Of a stretch of 64,000 nucleotides of DNA, positions 41,773 to 50,346 are shown in pieces. Position numbers and translations under genes: made by a program. Numbering within the stretch: the stretch's first letter is position 1; each line of letters opens with the position of its first letter. Source of the stretch: Herbaspirillum aquaticum (GTDB lineage: Bacteria > Pseudomonadota > Gammaproteobacteria > Burkholderiales > Burkholderiaceae_D); the NCBI RefSeq assembly GCF_002213425.1, contig NZ_NJGV01000007.1, positions 124,001 to 188,000 on the forward strand, written 5' to 3'. A model generated the notes under the pieces. It did no database searches. It was not told where the DNA came from and saw only the letters and a program-made list of their open reading frames with translations.

Positions 41773-41825
41773 CTGCACGGAGTTGCAGGCGCGTTGCAAT
41801 GAGTTGCAACAAGCTTGCAAGTATA
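41773..41825. promoter_or_regulatory. Helically phased TTGCA array upstream of antiporter gene
   Basis: TTGCA occurs at 41783, 41794, 41804 and 41815, with a related CTGCA at 41773, so spacings are 10, 11, 10 and 11 bp. A TATACT -10-like box (minus strand, 41825-41820) directly precedes the array in the direction of the antiporter gene, placing the repeats in the early transcribed region. No good -35 is seen. Confidence 0.45.
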
Positions 41826-41954
41826 CGGTACCTGCGCGAAGCAAGCTCAGCAACGGCGCGGCAGCCTGGTGCCACTGCGTCCGGCAGCGGCGGGCAAAAA
41901 CGACGATGCCGGCACAAGGCCGGCATCGGGGAACGCGGAGAGGGCAGGCGGTGC

Positions 41955-43229
41955 TTACTTGCCGGCCTTGGCCAGATAGCGTGCGCGCCAGGGTTTCAAG
42001 ACCATCAGCGCCAGACAGGCAGTGAGGATGTCCAGCGTAATGGCCGTCCCGAAGACCGGATGCCAGCTACCGGTCTTCTCATGCATCATGGCCGCCAGCG
42101 GGCCGCCGAAGATCGAGCCGATGCCTTGCGAGATGTAGAGCCAGCCATAGTTGGCGGTGGCGTTGCGGGTGCCGAAAGTATTGGTCAAGGTGGAGGGGAA
42201 GAGCGAGAAGATCTCGCCCCAGCCAAAGAAGACGATGCCCGACAGCAGCACGAACAGCACCGCATTCTCGCGCGTGGCCAGCCACAGGGCCATGGCCACG
42301 CCTTCCAGGGCGAAGGCGAAGAACATGGTGTTCTCGCGGCCGTAACGGTCCGAGATCCAGCCGAAGAAGGGGCGCGTCAGGCCATTGGTGAGGCGGTCGA
42401 TGGTCAGCGCCAGCGGCAGCGCCGCCAGTCCGAACACCATCACGTTGGCCACGCCGAAGTCACGCGCGAAGGTGGCCATCTGCGAGGTCACCATCAGGCC
42501 CGAGGTCGACATCATGGTCATCATCACGAACATGAGCCAGAACAGGGGCGTACGCAGCATCTGGCGCGGCGCCAGGTCGAGCTTGCTGGCGGCAATGGCC
42601 GGCGCCGGCATGGCGGCCGCATGGCTGGCGTCAGGCGAGCGCAGCGCCTGGGCGGCCAGCACGCCGATCACGGCAAACACCAGGCCGAATTGCCAGAGCG
42701 TGGTTTCCAGTCCGGCGCTGGCCAGCGAGGCCGAAATCGGGAAGGTGGTCAGGATCGCGCCCATCCCGTAACCGGCCGCCACCATGCCCACCGCAAAGCC
42801 GCGGCGGTCCGGGAACCAGCGCACCATCTGGCCGACCACGCCGACATAGACGATGCCGGTACCGAGCCCGCCCACCAGGCCATAGGCCAGGTAGAACATG
42901 CCGATGGTGGAGGCTTGCGCCGCCAGGACCCACGACAGGCCTGACATGAAGGTGCCGATGGCGATCAGGCGGCGCGCGCCGAAGCGCTCGATCAGGCTGC
43001 CCTGGAAGGGCGAGAAGAAGGTCTGCAGCACGATCAGCATCGAGAAGGTGATCTGCAGTTCCGACAGCGGCACGCCCAGCTTGGCCGTGAGCGGCTTGGT
43101 GAACAAGGTCCACACGTATTGCGGACTGGAGATGGCCATCATGCAGATCAGGCCGATCAACAGCTGGAACCAGCGGTTGCGCAGCAAGCCCTGCGCGCTC
43201 GCGGGGGCGGTTTGGGTGAGGGTGGTCAT
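41955..43229 (-). CDS. MFS transporter, oxalate/formate antiporter (OxlT)-like
   Basis: This 424-residue protein has twelve hydrophobic segments. The OxlT-family patterns are RNRWFQLLIGLICMMAISSP followed by QYVWTLFTKPL, the SPFQGSLIERFGARR loop, MVRWFPDRRGFAVGM and the C-half GWISDRYGRENTMFFAF. The family exchanges oxalate for formate or moves other monocarboxylates. The start MTTLTQTAPASAQG is preferred over an upstream start. Between it and the GntR gene upstream is a palindrome that is probably the regulator's operator. No oxalate decarboxylase genes are next to it, so oxalate itself is not assured. Confidence 0.87.
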   Translation of the reverse strand: MTTLTQTAPASAQGLLRNRWFQLLIGLICMMAISSPQYVWTLFTKPLTAKLGVPLSELQITFSMLIVLQTFFSPFQGSLIERFGARRLIAIGTFMSGLSWVLAAQASTIGMFYLAYGLVGGLGTGIVYVGVVGQMVRWFPDRRGFAVGMVAAGYGMGAILTTFPISASLASAGLETTLWQFGLVFAVIGVLAAQALRSPDASHAAAMPAPAIAASKLDLAPRQMLRTPLFWLMFVMMTMMSTSGLMVTSQMATFARDFGVANVMVFGLAALPLALTIDRLTNGLTRPFFGWISDRYGRENTMFFAFALEGVAMALWLATRENAVLFVLLSGIVFFGWGEIFSLFPSTLTNTFGTRNATANYGWLYISQGIGSIFGGPLAAMMHEKTGSWHPVFGTAITLDILTACLALMVLKPWRARYLAKAGK

Positions 43230-43301
43230 GCGTTTCTCCTGTACAGAAAGCCAGAGTGGGACGGCCAGCCTTGCCGGATCGGCAGGATGCCGCTGGACTG
43301 A

Positions 43302-43319
43302 ATTTATGTATGCATAAAT
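43302..43319. promoter_or_regulatory. GntR-type palindrome before OxlT-like gene
   Basis: ATTTATG (43302-43308) and CATAAAT (43313-43319) are perfect 7-bp arms around TATG. It lies 73 bp upstream of the transporter start, in a GC-poor patch, and is the likely target of the FCD regulator encoded just upstream. Confidence 0.55.
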
Positions 43320-43453
43320 CCTGCCAGCCACAAAAGCAGCTTTCGTGCCATTTGCTTCAAGGCAAATCCGGCACAGGAAAATCGGTGCAATTCTTCTTCG
43401 GGAGCTTAAAAATCGGCCTGCGACCCGCAGTTCAGGCGCAAAGCTTCACTTCT

Positions 43454-44236
43454 TCAGCCAAAACGCTTGCGCCGGGTGGGTGTCGCTGCCGGTGCGTTGC
43501 CCGGCGCCGGTGCAGCCTGCACCGACTCGGCGCGCACCTGTTCGAGGCGGGCGATGGTGAGGCGTTCGACCACGGTGTGGCTGTCTTCGATATGACGTGC
43601 GATGAGCTCACCGGCCTGCTCGGCATCGCTGCGGGCGATGGCGTCGAGGATGGCGCGGTGTTCGGCGTAGGTGTCATCGATGCAGTCGCCATAGGCGAAG
43701 TCCAGGCGCCGCATGATGCGCAGCTGGTTGGCCAGCTGGCGGTAGACGGTATCGGCCTCGGGGTTGCCCGCCGCCTGCACCAGCGCGCAGTGGAAGGCTT
43801 CGTCCAGGGCCGCCACGGCCAGCCCGTCGGGCAGGCGGTCGCTGGGGGCGCACTGCCAGATCGCGCCTTGTTCGGCCACCAGCTGCTGGCGCACGGCCGG
43901 GGCGATGCGCGGGGAGCACAGCTTGCGTACGGCGTGCAGCTCCAGCATCTCGCGCAGTTCGTAGAGGGAGGCAAAGCGTGCCAGGTCGATCGGCACCACT
44001 TCCCAGCCATTGCGGAAGTGGCCGCGCACCAGGCCTTCGCTCTGCAGGCGCATGAGCGCCTCGCGCACCGGCGTGCGCGAGACCTGCAGCCGCTCGGCCA
44101 CATCGTTCTCGGCAAAGCGGTCGCCGGGCAGCAGGCGGAAGGCGTAGATGTCATCGCGCAGGCTGGCATAGACCGTGTCGGTGAGCTTGCCGGCACGGCG
44201 GGTGGCGAGATCGGCGGGCGCTTGGCTGGACGTCAT
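43454..44236 (-). CDS. GntR-family transcriptional regulator (FCD domain)
   Basis: This 260-residue regulator has an N-terminal winged helix (LTDTVYASLRDDIYAFRLLPG, split here as DTVYASLRDDIY and GDRFAENDVAERLQVSRTPV) and an FCD effector domain with the metal-ligand pattern ALDEAFHCALVQAAGN, DDTYAEHRAILDAI and RHIEDSH. The tail is Ala/Pro-rich and basic (RRKRFG). It is encoded upstream of the OxlT-like gene on the same strand with 224 bp between, containing a palindrome. It probably represses the transporter until its carboxylate ligand is present. Confidence 0.9.
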   Translation of the reverse strand: MTSSQAPADLATRRAGKLTDTVYASLRDDIYAFRLLPGDRFAENDVAERLQVSRTPVREALMRLQSEGLVRGHFRNGWEVVPIDLARFASLYELREMLELHAVRKLCSPRIAPAVRQQLVAEQGAIWQCAPSDRLPDGLAVAALDEAFHCALVQAAGNPEADTVYRQLANQLRIMRRLDFAYGDCIDDTYAEHRAILDAIARSDAEQAGELIARHIEDSHTVVERLTIARLEQVRAESVQAAPAPGNAPAATPTRRKRFG

Positions 44237-44310
44237 GAAGGAGGCGGCTGGGCGGGTGGACGGGGTTGGCGGCTATCTTAACGCGGGCATGGGGGCGGAT
44301 GGAAGCTGCC

Positions 44311-45258
44311 CTAGCGCTTGCCCAGCACGGTAATACGCGGCTTGGGCGAAGGTTCTGCCAGCTCACGCGCAATGAAATCGACAAAGCTGCGCACCCGCGT
44401 CGACAGCTGCTGGCGCTGCGAATACACCGCAAAGATATCCGCATTGGGCGTCTGCCATCCCGGCAGCACCTGCACCAGCCGCCCCTGTTCCAGGTAGCTG
44501 CGGATATCCCACTCGGCGCGCATGAGGATGCCGTGCCCGTCCAGCGCCCACTTCACCGCGATCTCGCCATCATTGGTGGTGAGGTTGCCGCGGATCTTGA
44601 CCGTCTCGGTCTTGCGCGAAACACCGCTGCCCGAGGACAGCTTCCACACCCCATAAGCCTCATCGCCCTGGCGGATGCCCACGCAATTGTGTTTGGAGAG
44701 ATCATGCGGCGTCTGCGGCATGCCCCTGCGCCTGAGATAGTCAGGCGACGCACACAGCAACCGCGCATTGGACGCCAGCCGCCGCGCGACCACCCTGGTA
44801 TCGGGCGGCTCGCCGAAGCGGATGCAGACATCGAAGCTGTCCTCGGTCAGCGGCGGCGGCATCACCGACAACTGCAACTGCACCGATACCTGCGGATGGC
44901 GCGTGACGAATTTGGAAATCACCGGGGCCACATGGCTGCGCCCGAAGCCCAGCGTGGCATTGACCCGCAGCAGGCCTTCCGGGCGGCGCTTGGAGCTGCC
45001 CAGCAGTTCGGACAATTCATCGATCTGGTCGAGGATGCGGCGCGCGTGTTCCAGATAGAGCTCGCCCTCGGGCGTCAACATCATGCGGCGCGTGGTGCGG
45101 TTCACCAGCGGCACGCCGGCACGTGCTTCCATCTGCGTGAGGTGCTTGCTGACCGCCGCCGTGGTCAGCCCCAGCTCACGCCCGGCCGCAGAGAGGCTGC
45201 CGGCCATGGCCAGAACGGAAAAGAAACGCAGGTCGGCGGGAAGGACGGTGTCCTGCAT
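44311..45258 (-). CDS. LysR-family regulator, TtuA/DmlR-like
   Basis: This 315-residue LysR protein has the winged helix LRFFSVLAMAGSLSAAGREL and GLTTAAVSKHLTQMEARAGV, then an effector domain (VRIRFGEPPDTRVV-type region, LLCASPDYLRRRGMPQTPHDL). I use the ATG opening MQDTVLPADL because the longer frame starts with TTG. It is divergent from the tartrate dehydrogenase gene, the arrangement of the ttuA-ttuC and dmlR-dmlA pairs, so it is probably the tartrate- or malate-responsive activator of that gene. Confidence 0.88.
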   Translation of the reverse strand: MQDTVLPADLRFFSVLAMAGSLSAAGRELGLTTAAVSKHLTQMEARAGVPLVNRTTRRMMLTPEGELYLEHARRILDQIDELSELLGSSKRRPEGLLRVNATLGFGRSHVAPVISKFVTRHPQVSVQLQLSVMPPPLTEDSFDVCIRFGEPPDTRVVARRLASNARLLCASPDYLRRRGMPQTPHDLSKHNCVGIRQGDEAYGVWKLSSGSGVSRKTETVKIRGNLTTNDGEIAVKWALDGHGILMRAEWDIRSYLEQGRLVQVLPGWQTPNADIFAVYSQRQQLSTRVRSFVDFIARELAEPSPKPRITVLGKR

Positions 45259-45301
45259 GAGACCTCGCAAGGGAAACAAGAAACGGATTGTTGAATCCAG
45301 G

Positions 45302-45316
45302 TTAAGAATGCTTTAA
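45302..45316. promoter_or_regulatory. Candidate LysR site between lysR and tartrate dehydrogenase
   Basis: TTAAG-AATG-CTTTAA is an imperfect dyad of the T-N11-A kind in the middle of the 175-bp divergent region. TTGAAT upstream at about 45290 could be a -35 element for the dehydrogenase gene. Confidence 0.4.
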
Positions 45317-45433
45317 GTCTAGCACCGGTTCCTATCCTTTCAGTATGGGTAAAGTAGCCTGCATGCAAAGACGCGGCGCATGCCGTCATTTTGCGAGACC
45401 CCACACTGCATCTCATCAAGAAAGGCTGGAGAC

Positions 45434-46525
45434 ATGAAGACCTATCGCATCGCCACCATCCCCGGCGACGGCATCGGCAAGGAAGTCATTCCTGCGGGCC
45501 GCCAGTTGCTGCAAGCCCTGGCCGCCGCCCGTGCCGACCTCGCCTTCGACTTCGAGGACTTCGGCTGGGGTGGCGACTACTACCGCCAGCACGGCGTGAT
45601 GATGCCCGCCGATGGCCTCGATGCCCTGCGCGACAAGGACGCCATCCTGTTCGGCTCGGCCGGGGATCCGCTTATTCCGGACCACGTGACCCTGTGGGGC
45701 CTGCGCCTGAAGATCTGCCAGGGCTTCGACCAGTACGCCAACGTGCGCCCCACGCGCATCCTGCCTGGCATCGATGCGCCCCTCAAACGCTGTCGTGCCG
45801 AAGACCTGAACTGGGTCATCGTGCGCGAGAATTCCGAAGGCGAATACGCCGGTGTCGGCGGCCGCGTGCACCAGGGCCATCCCATCGAAGCGGCCACCGA
45901 TGTCTCGATGATGACCCGCGCCGGGGTCGAGCGCATCATGCGCTTCGCGTTCAAGCTGGCGCAGTCGCGTCCGCGCAAGTTGTTGACGGTCGTCACCAAG
46001 AGCAATGCCCAGCGCCATGCGATGGTGATGTGGGACGAGATCGCGGTGCAGGTTGCCAAGGAATTCCCGGACGTGAAGTGGGACAAGGAGCTGGTCGACG
46101 CCGCCACCGCGCGCATGGTCAACCGTCCCGCCACGCTGGACACCATCGTGGCCACCAACCTGCATGCCGACATCCTCTCCGACCTGGCCGCTGCGCTGGC
46201 GGGCAGCCTGGGCATTGCGCCCACCGGCAACATCGATCCGGAGCGCCGCTACCCGTCCATGTTCGAACCCATCCACGGCTCGGCCTTCGACATCATGGGC
46301 AAGGGCCTGGCCAATCCGGTGGGAACCTTCTGGTCGGTGGTGATGCTGCTGGAACACCTGGGCGAGCACGATGCGGCGGCGCAGGTGATGCAGGCCATTG
46401 AAGCGGTCACGGCCGATCCGGCGCTGCATACCGGGGACTTGGGCGGCAAGGCGACTACGGTGCAGGTGACTGAGGCGGTGTGCGGTTTCGTTGCCAAGGC
46501 GGCACGGGTGCATCAAGCGGCTTGA
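45434..46525 (+). CDS. ttuC: Tartrate dehydrogenase / D-malate dehydrogenase
   Basis: This 363-residue enzyme belongs to the isocitrate/isopropylmalate dehydrogenase beta-decarboxylating family. It starts KTYRIATIPGDGIGKEVIPA and carries the substrate loop VRENSEGEYAGVGGR, the catalytic Lys in VVTKSNAQRHAM and NAD loop MFEPIHGSAFDIMGKGLANP. These match TtuC/DmlA, which oxidise and decarboxylate tartrate or D-malate with NAD. A GGCTGGAGAC ribosome site precedes the ATG. It is divergent from a LysR gene of the ttuA/dmlR type and ends in a bidirectional terminator. Tartrate versus D-malate preference cannot be read from sequence. Confidence 0.9.
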   Translation: MKTYRIATIPGDGIGKEVIPAGRQLLQALAAARADLAFDFEDFGWGGDYYRQHGVMMPADGLDALRDKDAILFGSAGDPLIPDHVTLWGLRLKICQGFDQYANVRPTRILPGIDAPLKRCRAEDLNWVIVRENSEGEYAGVGGRVHQGHPIEAATDVSMMTRAGVERIMRFAFKLAQSRPRKLLTVVTKSNAQRHAMVMWDEIAVQVAKEFPDVKWDKELVDAATARMVNRPATLDTIVATNLHADILSDLAAALAGSLGIAPTGNIDPERRYPSMFEPIHGSAFDIMGKGLANPVGTFWSVVMLLEHLGEHDAAAQVMQAIEAVTADPALHTGDLGGKATTVQVTEAVCGFVAKAARVHQAA

Positions 46526-46542
46526 GCGATGTGTCTTGCATG

Positions 46543-46571
46543 AAAAAGGCCGGCGAGATGCCGGCCTTTTT
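46543..46571. terminator. Bidirectional intrinsic terminator
   Basis: AAAAAGGCCGGC (46543-46554) pairs perfectly with GCCGGCCTTTTT (46560-46571) around five bases. It closes the tartrate dehydrogenase gene and the convergent MFS gene. Confidence 0.9.
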
Positions 46572-46601
46572 CGTTGAGGCGCTGAGCGCAGCCGCGCGCT
46601 G

Positions 46602-47804
46602 TCAGCGCGGGGAGAGTTTCGCCACCATGGCAGCCATCAGCACTGCCAGCAGCGCGATCCCCGCCGCGAGATAGCCCACCTGACCCGCGCCCCATGACGA
46701 CAGCGCCGCACCACCTACGGCGGCACCGAGCGCGATGCCGCCATTGGCGGCCGACACGTTGAGCGTACCGGCCAGCGCCTGCGCACCCGAGGCGGCCTTC
46801 ATCACTCGGATCTGGCAGATCGGATAGAGCGCCGTATTGGCGATGCCCCATACCGCCAGTGCCAGCGCAAAGGCCCAGCCCGCCTGGCTCAACAGCATGC
46901 TGCCCGCCATGCCCAGCGCGAGGATCGTGCAGAAGAGGGCGGTGGTGGCGAGCGGCTTCTGATCCACCCACAGCCCGCCCAGCCAGTTGCCGACCAGGCC
47001 AACCGCTCCGAAGCCCATCAGCCACCAGCCCACTTGCGCGGGCGCGATGCCGGCCGATTTCTCCAGCATCTCGGCCAGGTAGGTATAGCCGGTGAACATG
47101 GCCGTGAAGACCAGCACCGACAGCGCCACGTTGGCAAGGAAGAAGCGGCTCTTCAGGATGCGTGCCTGCGCCGCCATGCCGCCGCTGGATGCGGTGCGCA
47201 CGCGCGGCACGAAGCCGGCGATCATCGCGGCCACCAGCAATGACAGCAGCGCCAGCAGGCCGAAGGCGGCACGCCAGCCCACGGCCTCTGATACCAGTGT
47301 GCCCAGCGGAATGCCGAACAGCATGGCCGCCGAGATGCCCAGATAGACCGTCGACACCGCACGTCCGCTTTTTTGCGGCCCGGCGATTTGTGCTGCGGTC
47401 TCGCTGGCCGTGCCCCAGAACACCGGCAATGCCAGCGCCGGCACCAGGCGTGCGACGGCCAGCACCCAGATGTTCCAGGCGACGGCGGCCAGCGCATTCG
47501 AGAGCGCAAAGATCACCAGGATGGCGATGAAGAGGCGCTTGCGTTCCAGATGCGCCAGGCTCGCCGTGAGCAGCGGGCCGCACAGCATCACCACGACGGC
47601 AAAGAGCGTGACCAGCTGGCCCGCAGTGGCCACGCTGATGCGCAGGTCGCGCGCCAGTGCGGGCAGCAGGCCAACGATCAGGAATTCAGTGGTCACGATG
47701 ACGAAGGCAGCCACCGCGAGAATGGCGATGGAGGCACTGCCGCCGCTTGCCTCTTGTGCAGGCTGGGGGCGTGTGCGCGCATCGGCGCTGGGGGCAGCTG
47801 GCAT
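46602..47804 (-). CDS. MFS transporter, AraJ/YdhP-type exporter
   Basis: This 400-residue protein has twelve hydrophobic segments in the DHA1 style. The first segment carries FVIVTTEFLIVGLLPALARD, typical of the AraJ/YdhP/SotB sugar and drug efflux group, and LARLVPALALPVFWGTAS is the fourth-segment region. The start MPAAPSADARTRPQ gives a cytoplasmic N terminus of about 25 residues. It is divergent from a LysR gene whose binding dyads lie between them. Substrate unknown; export of arabinose, isopropyl-thiogalactoside-like compounds or drugs is known for relatives. Confidence 0.87.
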   Translation of the reverse strand: MPAAPSADARTRPQPAQEASGGSASIAILAVAAFVIVTTEFLIVGLLPALARDLRISVATAGQLVTLFAVVVMLCGPLLTASLAHLERKRLFIAILVIFALSNALAAVAWNIWVLAVARLVPALALPVFWGTASETAAQIAGPQKSGRAVSTVYLGISAAMLFGIPLGTLVSEAVGWRAAFGLLALLSLLVAAMIAGFVPRVRTASSGGMAAQARILKSRFFLANVALSVLVFTAMFTGYTYLAEMLEKSAGIAPAQVGWWLMGFGAVGLVGNWLGGLWVDQKPLATTALFCTILALGMAGSMLLSQAGWAFALALAVWGIANTALYPICQIRVMKAASGAQALAGTLNVSAANGGIALGAAVGGAALSSWGAGQVGYLAAGIALLAVLMAAMVAKLSPR

Positions 47805-47856
47805 GGGAAAGACTCCGTTTTGAACAGGGGCCCGCCATGGTATGTGAGAAAGAAAT

Positions 47857-47905
47857 TCCACTGTTGGATATAAAATCGTCCATTAGATAGAAAAATATTC
47901 CATCT
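47857..47905. promoter_or_regulatory. LysR-type dyads between MFS exporter and regulator
   Basis: TCCA-CTGT-TGGA (47857-47868) and AGATAGAA-N5-TTCCATCT (47885-47905) are two dyads in an AT-rich gap of 114 bp between the divergent genes. The second lies 14 bp before the lysR start, a position fitting autorepression. Confidence 0.5.
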
Positions 47906-47918
47906 TTGGGAGTGCAAG

Positions 47919-48842
47919 ATGTCACCACTGGAAAGGTTGAAAGGACTGGAGACCTTTGTCGCCGTCGTCGAAGCCGGGAGCTTCACGGCAGCGGCCGAGC
48001 GCCTGCATCTCACCAATTCAGCGGTAGGCAAGGCCGTGGCGCGGCTGGAGGAGCGGTTGAAGCGTCCGCTGTTGCAGCGGGGCCGGCGGCGCGTCGAGTT
48101 GACCGATGCGGGCGATGCGTTCTACCAGGTCTGCGTGCGCGTGCTGGATGAGTTGAAGAGCGCCGAGGACATGCTGGCCTCGGATGAGATTGCGCCCTCG
48201 GGACGGCTGCGCGTGGACATGCCAGCCACCTTTGGCCGCCTGCGCGGGATGGCTTCGCTACTGGCCTTTGCGGAGAAGCATCCGCAGGTCACGCCGCAGG
48301 TGTCCTTCACGGATCGTTTTGTGGATCTGGTGGAAGAGGGGCTTGATGTGGTGGTCCGCATCGGTGGTGGCGATGTCTGGCCGGCCACGCTGGGTTACAC
48401 CTGTCTCGGTCATGAAGAACTGGTGTTCTGCGCGGCGCCGTCCTACCTTGCTCGCCGTGGCGAGCCGCGCACGCTGCAGGAATTGCAGGCACATGATGCG
48501 GTGCTGTATGCGCGCGCGGATGGCAGCAGCAGCCCGTGGCTCATCAAGGAGGGCGACCAGCCGGTGGTGCGGCAGCATTTGGAAGGGCGCATCATCCTCG
48601 GCCAGGCCGAGGCGCAGGTAGCGGCGGTGCAGGCGGGTTTGGGCGTTGCGCAACTGGCGACCTGGGTGGTGGAGCAGGCCTTGCGCGAGGGCAGTCTGGT
48701 GGCTATCCTGCCTGCGCATGTGACGCAGGGCTTGCCTCTGCATATCGTGTGGCAGCGCAGCCGGGAGCATTCGGCCAAGGTGCGGGCGGTGGTGGGGCAT
48801 TTTGAGAGGACGTTGGGGATAGGCGCGGCGCTGGCGAGCTGA
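47919..48842 (+). CDS. LysR-family regulator of the adjacent MFS gene
   Basis: This 307-residue LysR protein has the winged helix LKGLETFVAVVEAGSFTAAA and LHLTNSAVGKAVARLEERLK, followed by a typical effector domain (RLRVDMPATFGRLRGMASLL, VVRIGGGDVWPATLG, FCAAPSYLARRGEP). A GGGAG ribosome site precedes the ATG. It is divergent from the MFS exporter gene, so it probably controls it. The ligand is unknown; the subgroup includes many orphan CrgA-like regulators. Confidence 0.9.
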   Translation: MSPLERLKGLETFVAVVEAGSFTAAAERLHLTNSAVGKAVARLEERLKRPLLQRGRRRVELTDAGDAFYQVCVRVLDELKSAEDMLASDEIAPSGRLRVDMPATFGRLRGMASLLAFAEKHPQVTPQVSFTDRFVDLVEEGLDVVVRIGGGDVWPATLGYTCLGHEELVFCAAPSYLARRGEPRTLQELQAHDAVLYARADGSSSPWLIKEGDQPVVRQHLEGRIILGQAEAQVAAVQAGLGVAQLATWVVEQALREGSLVAILPAHVTQGLPLHIVWQRSREHSAKVRAVVGHFERTLGIGAALAS

Positions 48843-48927
48843 CTGTGCTTCAATGTCGCTCTCTGCGGTTGGGGAAACATTTTCTGTTTTGTATGGGGTT
48901 TCTCATCGATCGTTCAGCCCGAGCATC

Positions 48928-49596
48928 ATGACTACCGCGCATCTTTCTCATTTCATCGTATCCATTGAAGACAGCGCGCTTGCGCCGTGGGCAAGCCTTG
49001 CTCCCTGGCAGCTGACTGCGCAAAGCGAGGCCATCGTCTGCCAGATGCTGCCGACGCTCGATGCATCGCAGTTCAGAATCGATGGCGAGGTGGCCATACA
49101 CCGCACGGCGGTGATTGAACAGGGCGTGACGCTGAAGGGACCGCTGATCGTCGGGCCCGGCGTGTTCGTCGGGGCGCATGCCTACTTTCGTGGCGGATGC
49201 TGGATCGCTGAGGGATGCAGCATCGGGCCGGGTTGCGAACTGAAATCCTCCTTCCTGTTTGCACAAGCACGGCTGGCGCATTTCAATTTTGTCGGGGATA
49301 CCGTCGTCGGCCGACATGTCAATCTGGAAGCAGGCAGCATCGTCTGCAATCATCGCAACGAGCGTGATGACAAGATGGTGCGGGTCCGCATCGACGGCAA
49401 GCTGGTCAGCACGGGCGTCAACAAATTCGGTGCCGTACTTGGCGATGGCTGCCGAGTGGGCGCCAATGCGGTGATCGCGCCCGGGGCCTTGCTTGCACGC
49501 GGGACCATCATTGCGCGGACGGCGTTGCGGGATGATGAGTTGGATGCGGCCCGGCTCGCACCGGCTCTCGATCCTGTCGCCATGAGGAACGCATGA
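48928..49596 (+). CDS. Left-handed beta-helix (hexapeptide repeat) protein
   Basis: This 222-residue protein contains hexapeptide repeats from about residue 60 to 185 (IHRTAVIEQGVTLKGPLIVG, GVFVGAHAYF, CSIGPGCELKSS, DTVVGRHVNLEAG, LGDGCRVGANAVIAPG). This is the fold of UDP-sugar acyltransferases and carbonic-anhydrase-like trimers. The first 55 residues are a separate domain. No typical catalytic histidine dyad could be assigned. The start MTTAHLSHFIVS is preferred over an in-frame upstream start. Its stop overlaps the ATG of the DUF2268 gene, so the two were a translationally coupled pair. Confidence 0.8.
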   Translation: MTTAHLSHFIVSIEDSALAPWASLAPWQLTAQSEAIVCQMLPTLDASQFRIDGEVAIHRTAVIEQGVTLKGPLIVGPGVFVGAHAYFRGGCWIAEGCSIGPGCELKSSFLFAQARLAHFNFVGDTVVGRHVNLEAGSIVCNHRNERDDKMVRVRIDGKLVSTGVNKFGAVLGDGCRVGANAVIAPGALLARGTIIARTALRDDELDAARLAPALDPVAMRNA

Positions 49597-50260
49597 CGCT
49601 CCATCTGCATTTTCTCGATGCGCGTGCAAGCCTGACGCCCTTGTGCGCATGGATAAGCGATGCACTGCTGCAGACGCATGCCAAGGCTGCGCAGCTGTTG
49701 CCCTTGCAGCCGCTGGATGTGGTCATACAGACCGGGAAACAGGTGGTGCCGGAGAAGGGGTGCTGGGATATGCCCCGCGCCCCGGGCTCATCCACCTCAC
49801 CATCGATCCCGGTCATCCCGCGCTGCTGGCCAATGCACAGTCTTCGCTGAAACGCATGTTCGCCCACGAATTGCATCATGCCGCGCGCTGGGATGGTCCC
49901 GGGTACGGGGCGACATTGGGCGAGGCGCTGGTGTCGGAGGGGCTGGCGGGACACTTCGCACAAGAGCTCCTGGGTGGGGATCCGGAGCCCTGGGAAACGC
50001 TGGATATTCTGAGCATGAGCGAGACCATCGCGCTGGCGCAGCAGATGTGGAGTCGCGACGATCATGATCACGGGGCCTGGTTCTTCGGGACCGGAGTGTT
50101 GCCGCGATGGGTGGGTTATTCGCTGGGTTATCAGATGGTGGGCTGGTATGTCAGGCAAGGCGAGAGGCGGACCGCTTCCGGCATGGTTGCGCTGGAGGCC
50201 GAGGCATTGCGTAACATGCTGGCGGAAATGCTCGCGCTTGCCCAAGGGCGGGATCGGTGA
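49593..50260 (+). pseudogene. DUF2268 putative Zn protease with single-base frameshift
   Basis: The first frame (49593 on) begins MTLHLHFLDARASLTPLCAW and runs through VVIQTGKQVVPEKG. From about 49760 the family sequence continues in another frame (VLGYAPRPGLIHLTIDPGHP, then KRMFAHELHHAARWD with the HELHH zinc motif and SEGLAGHFAQELL). One extra G in the GGGG run at 49757-49760 would join them into one protein of about 222 residues of the DUF2268 predicted metalloprotease family. It is therefore a recent disruption, a sequencing error or, less likely, a programmed frameshift site. It overlaps the hexapeptide-repeat gene by ATGA. Confidence 0.8.
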
Positions 50261-50346
50261 ACCGGATTTGAATTGATATGAAGGAGCGCAAGCAAATTGC
50301 GCACGGTATCATTCTCCTTTTTCAAGTATCAACGAGGAGTCGTGAT

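Noticed and set aside
49757-49775. Programmed ribosomal frameshift in the DUF2268 gene
   Set aside because: The site is a plain GGGG run without a slippery heptamer or a clear downstream stimulator; a one-base deletion or sequence error is simpler.
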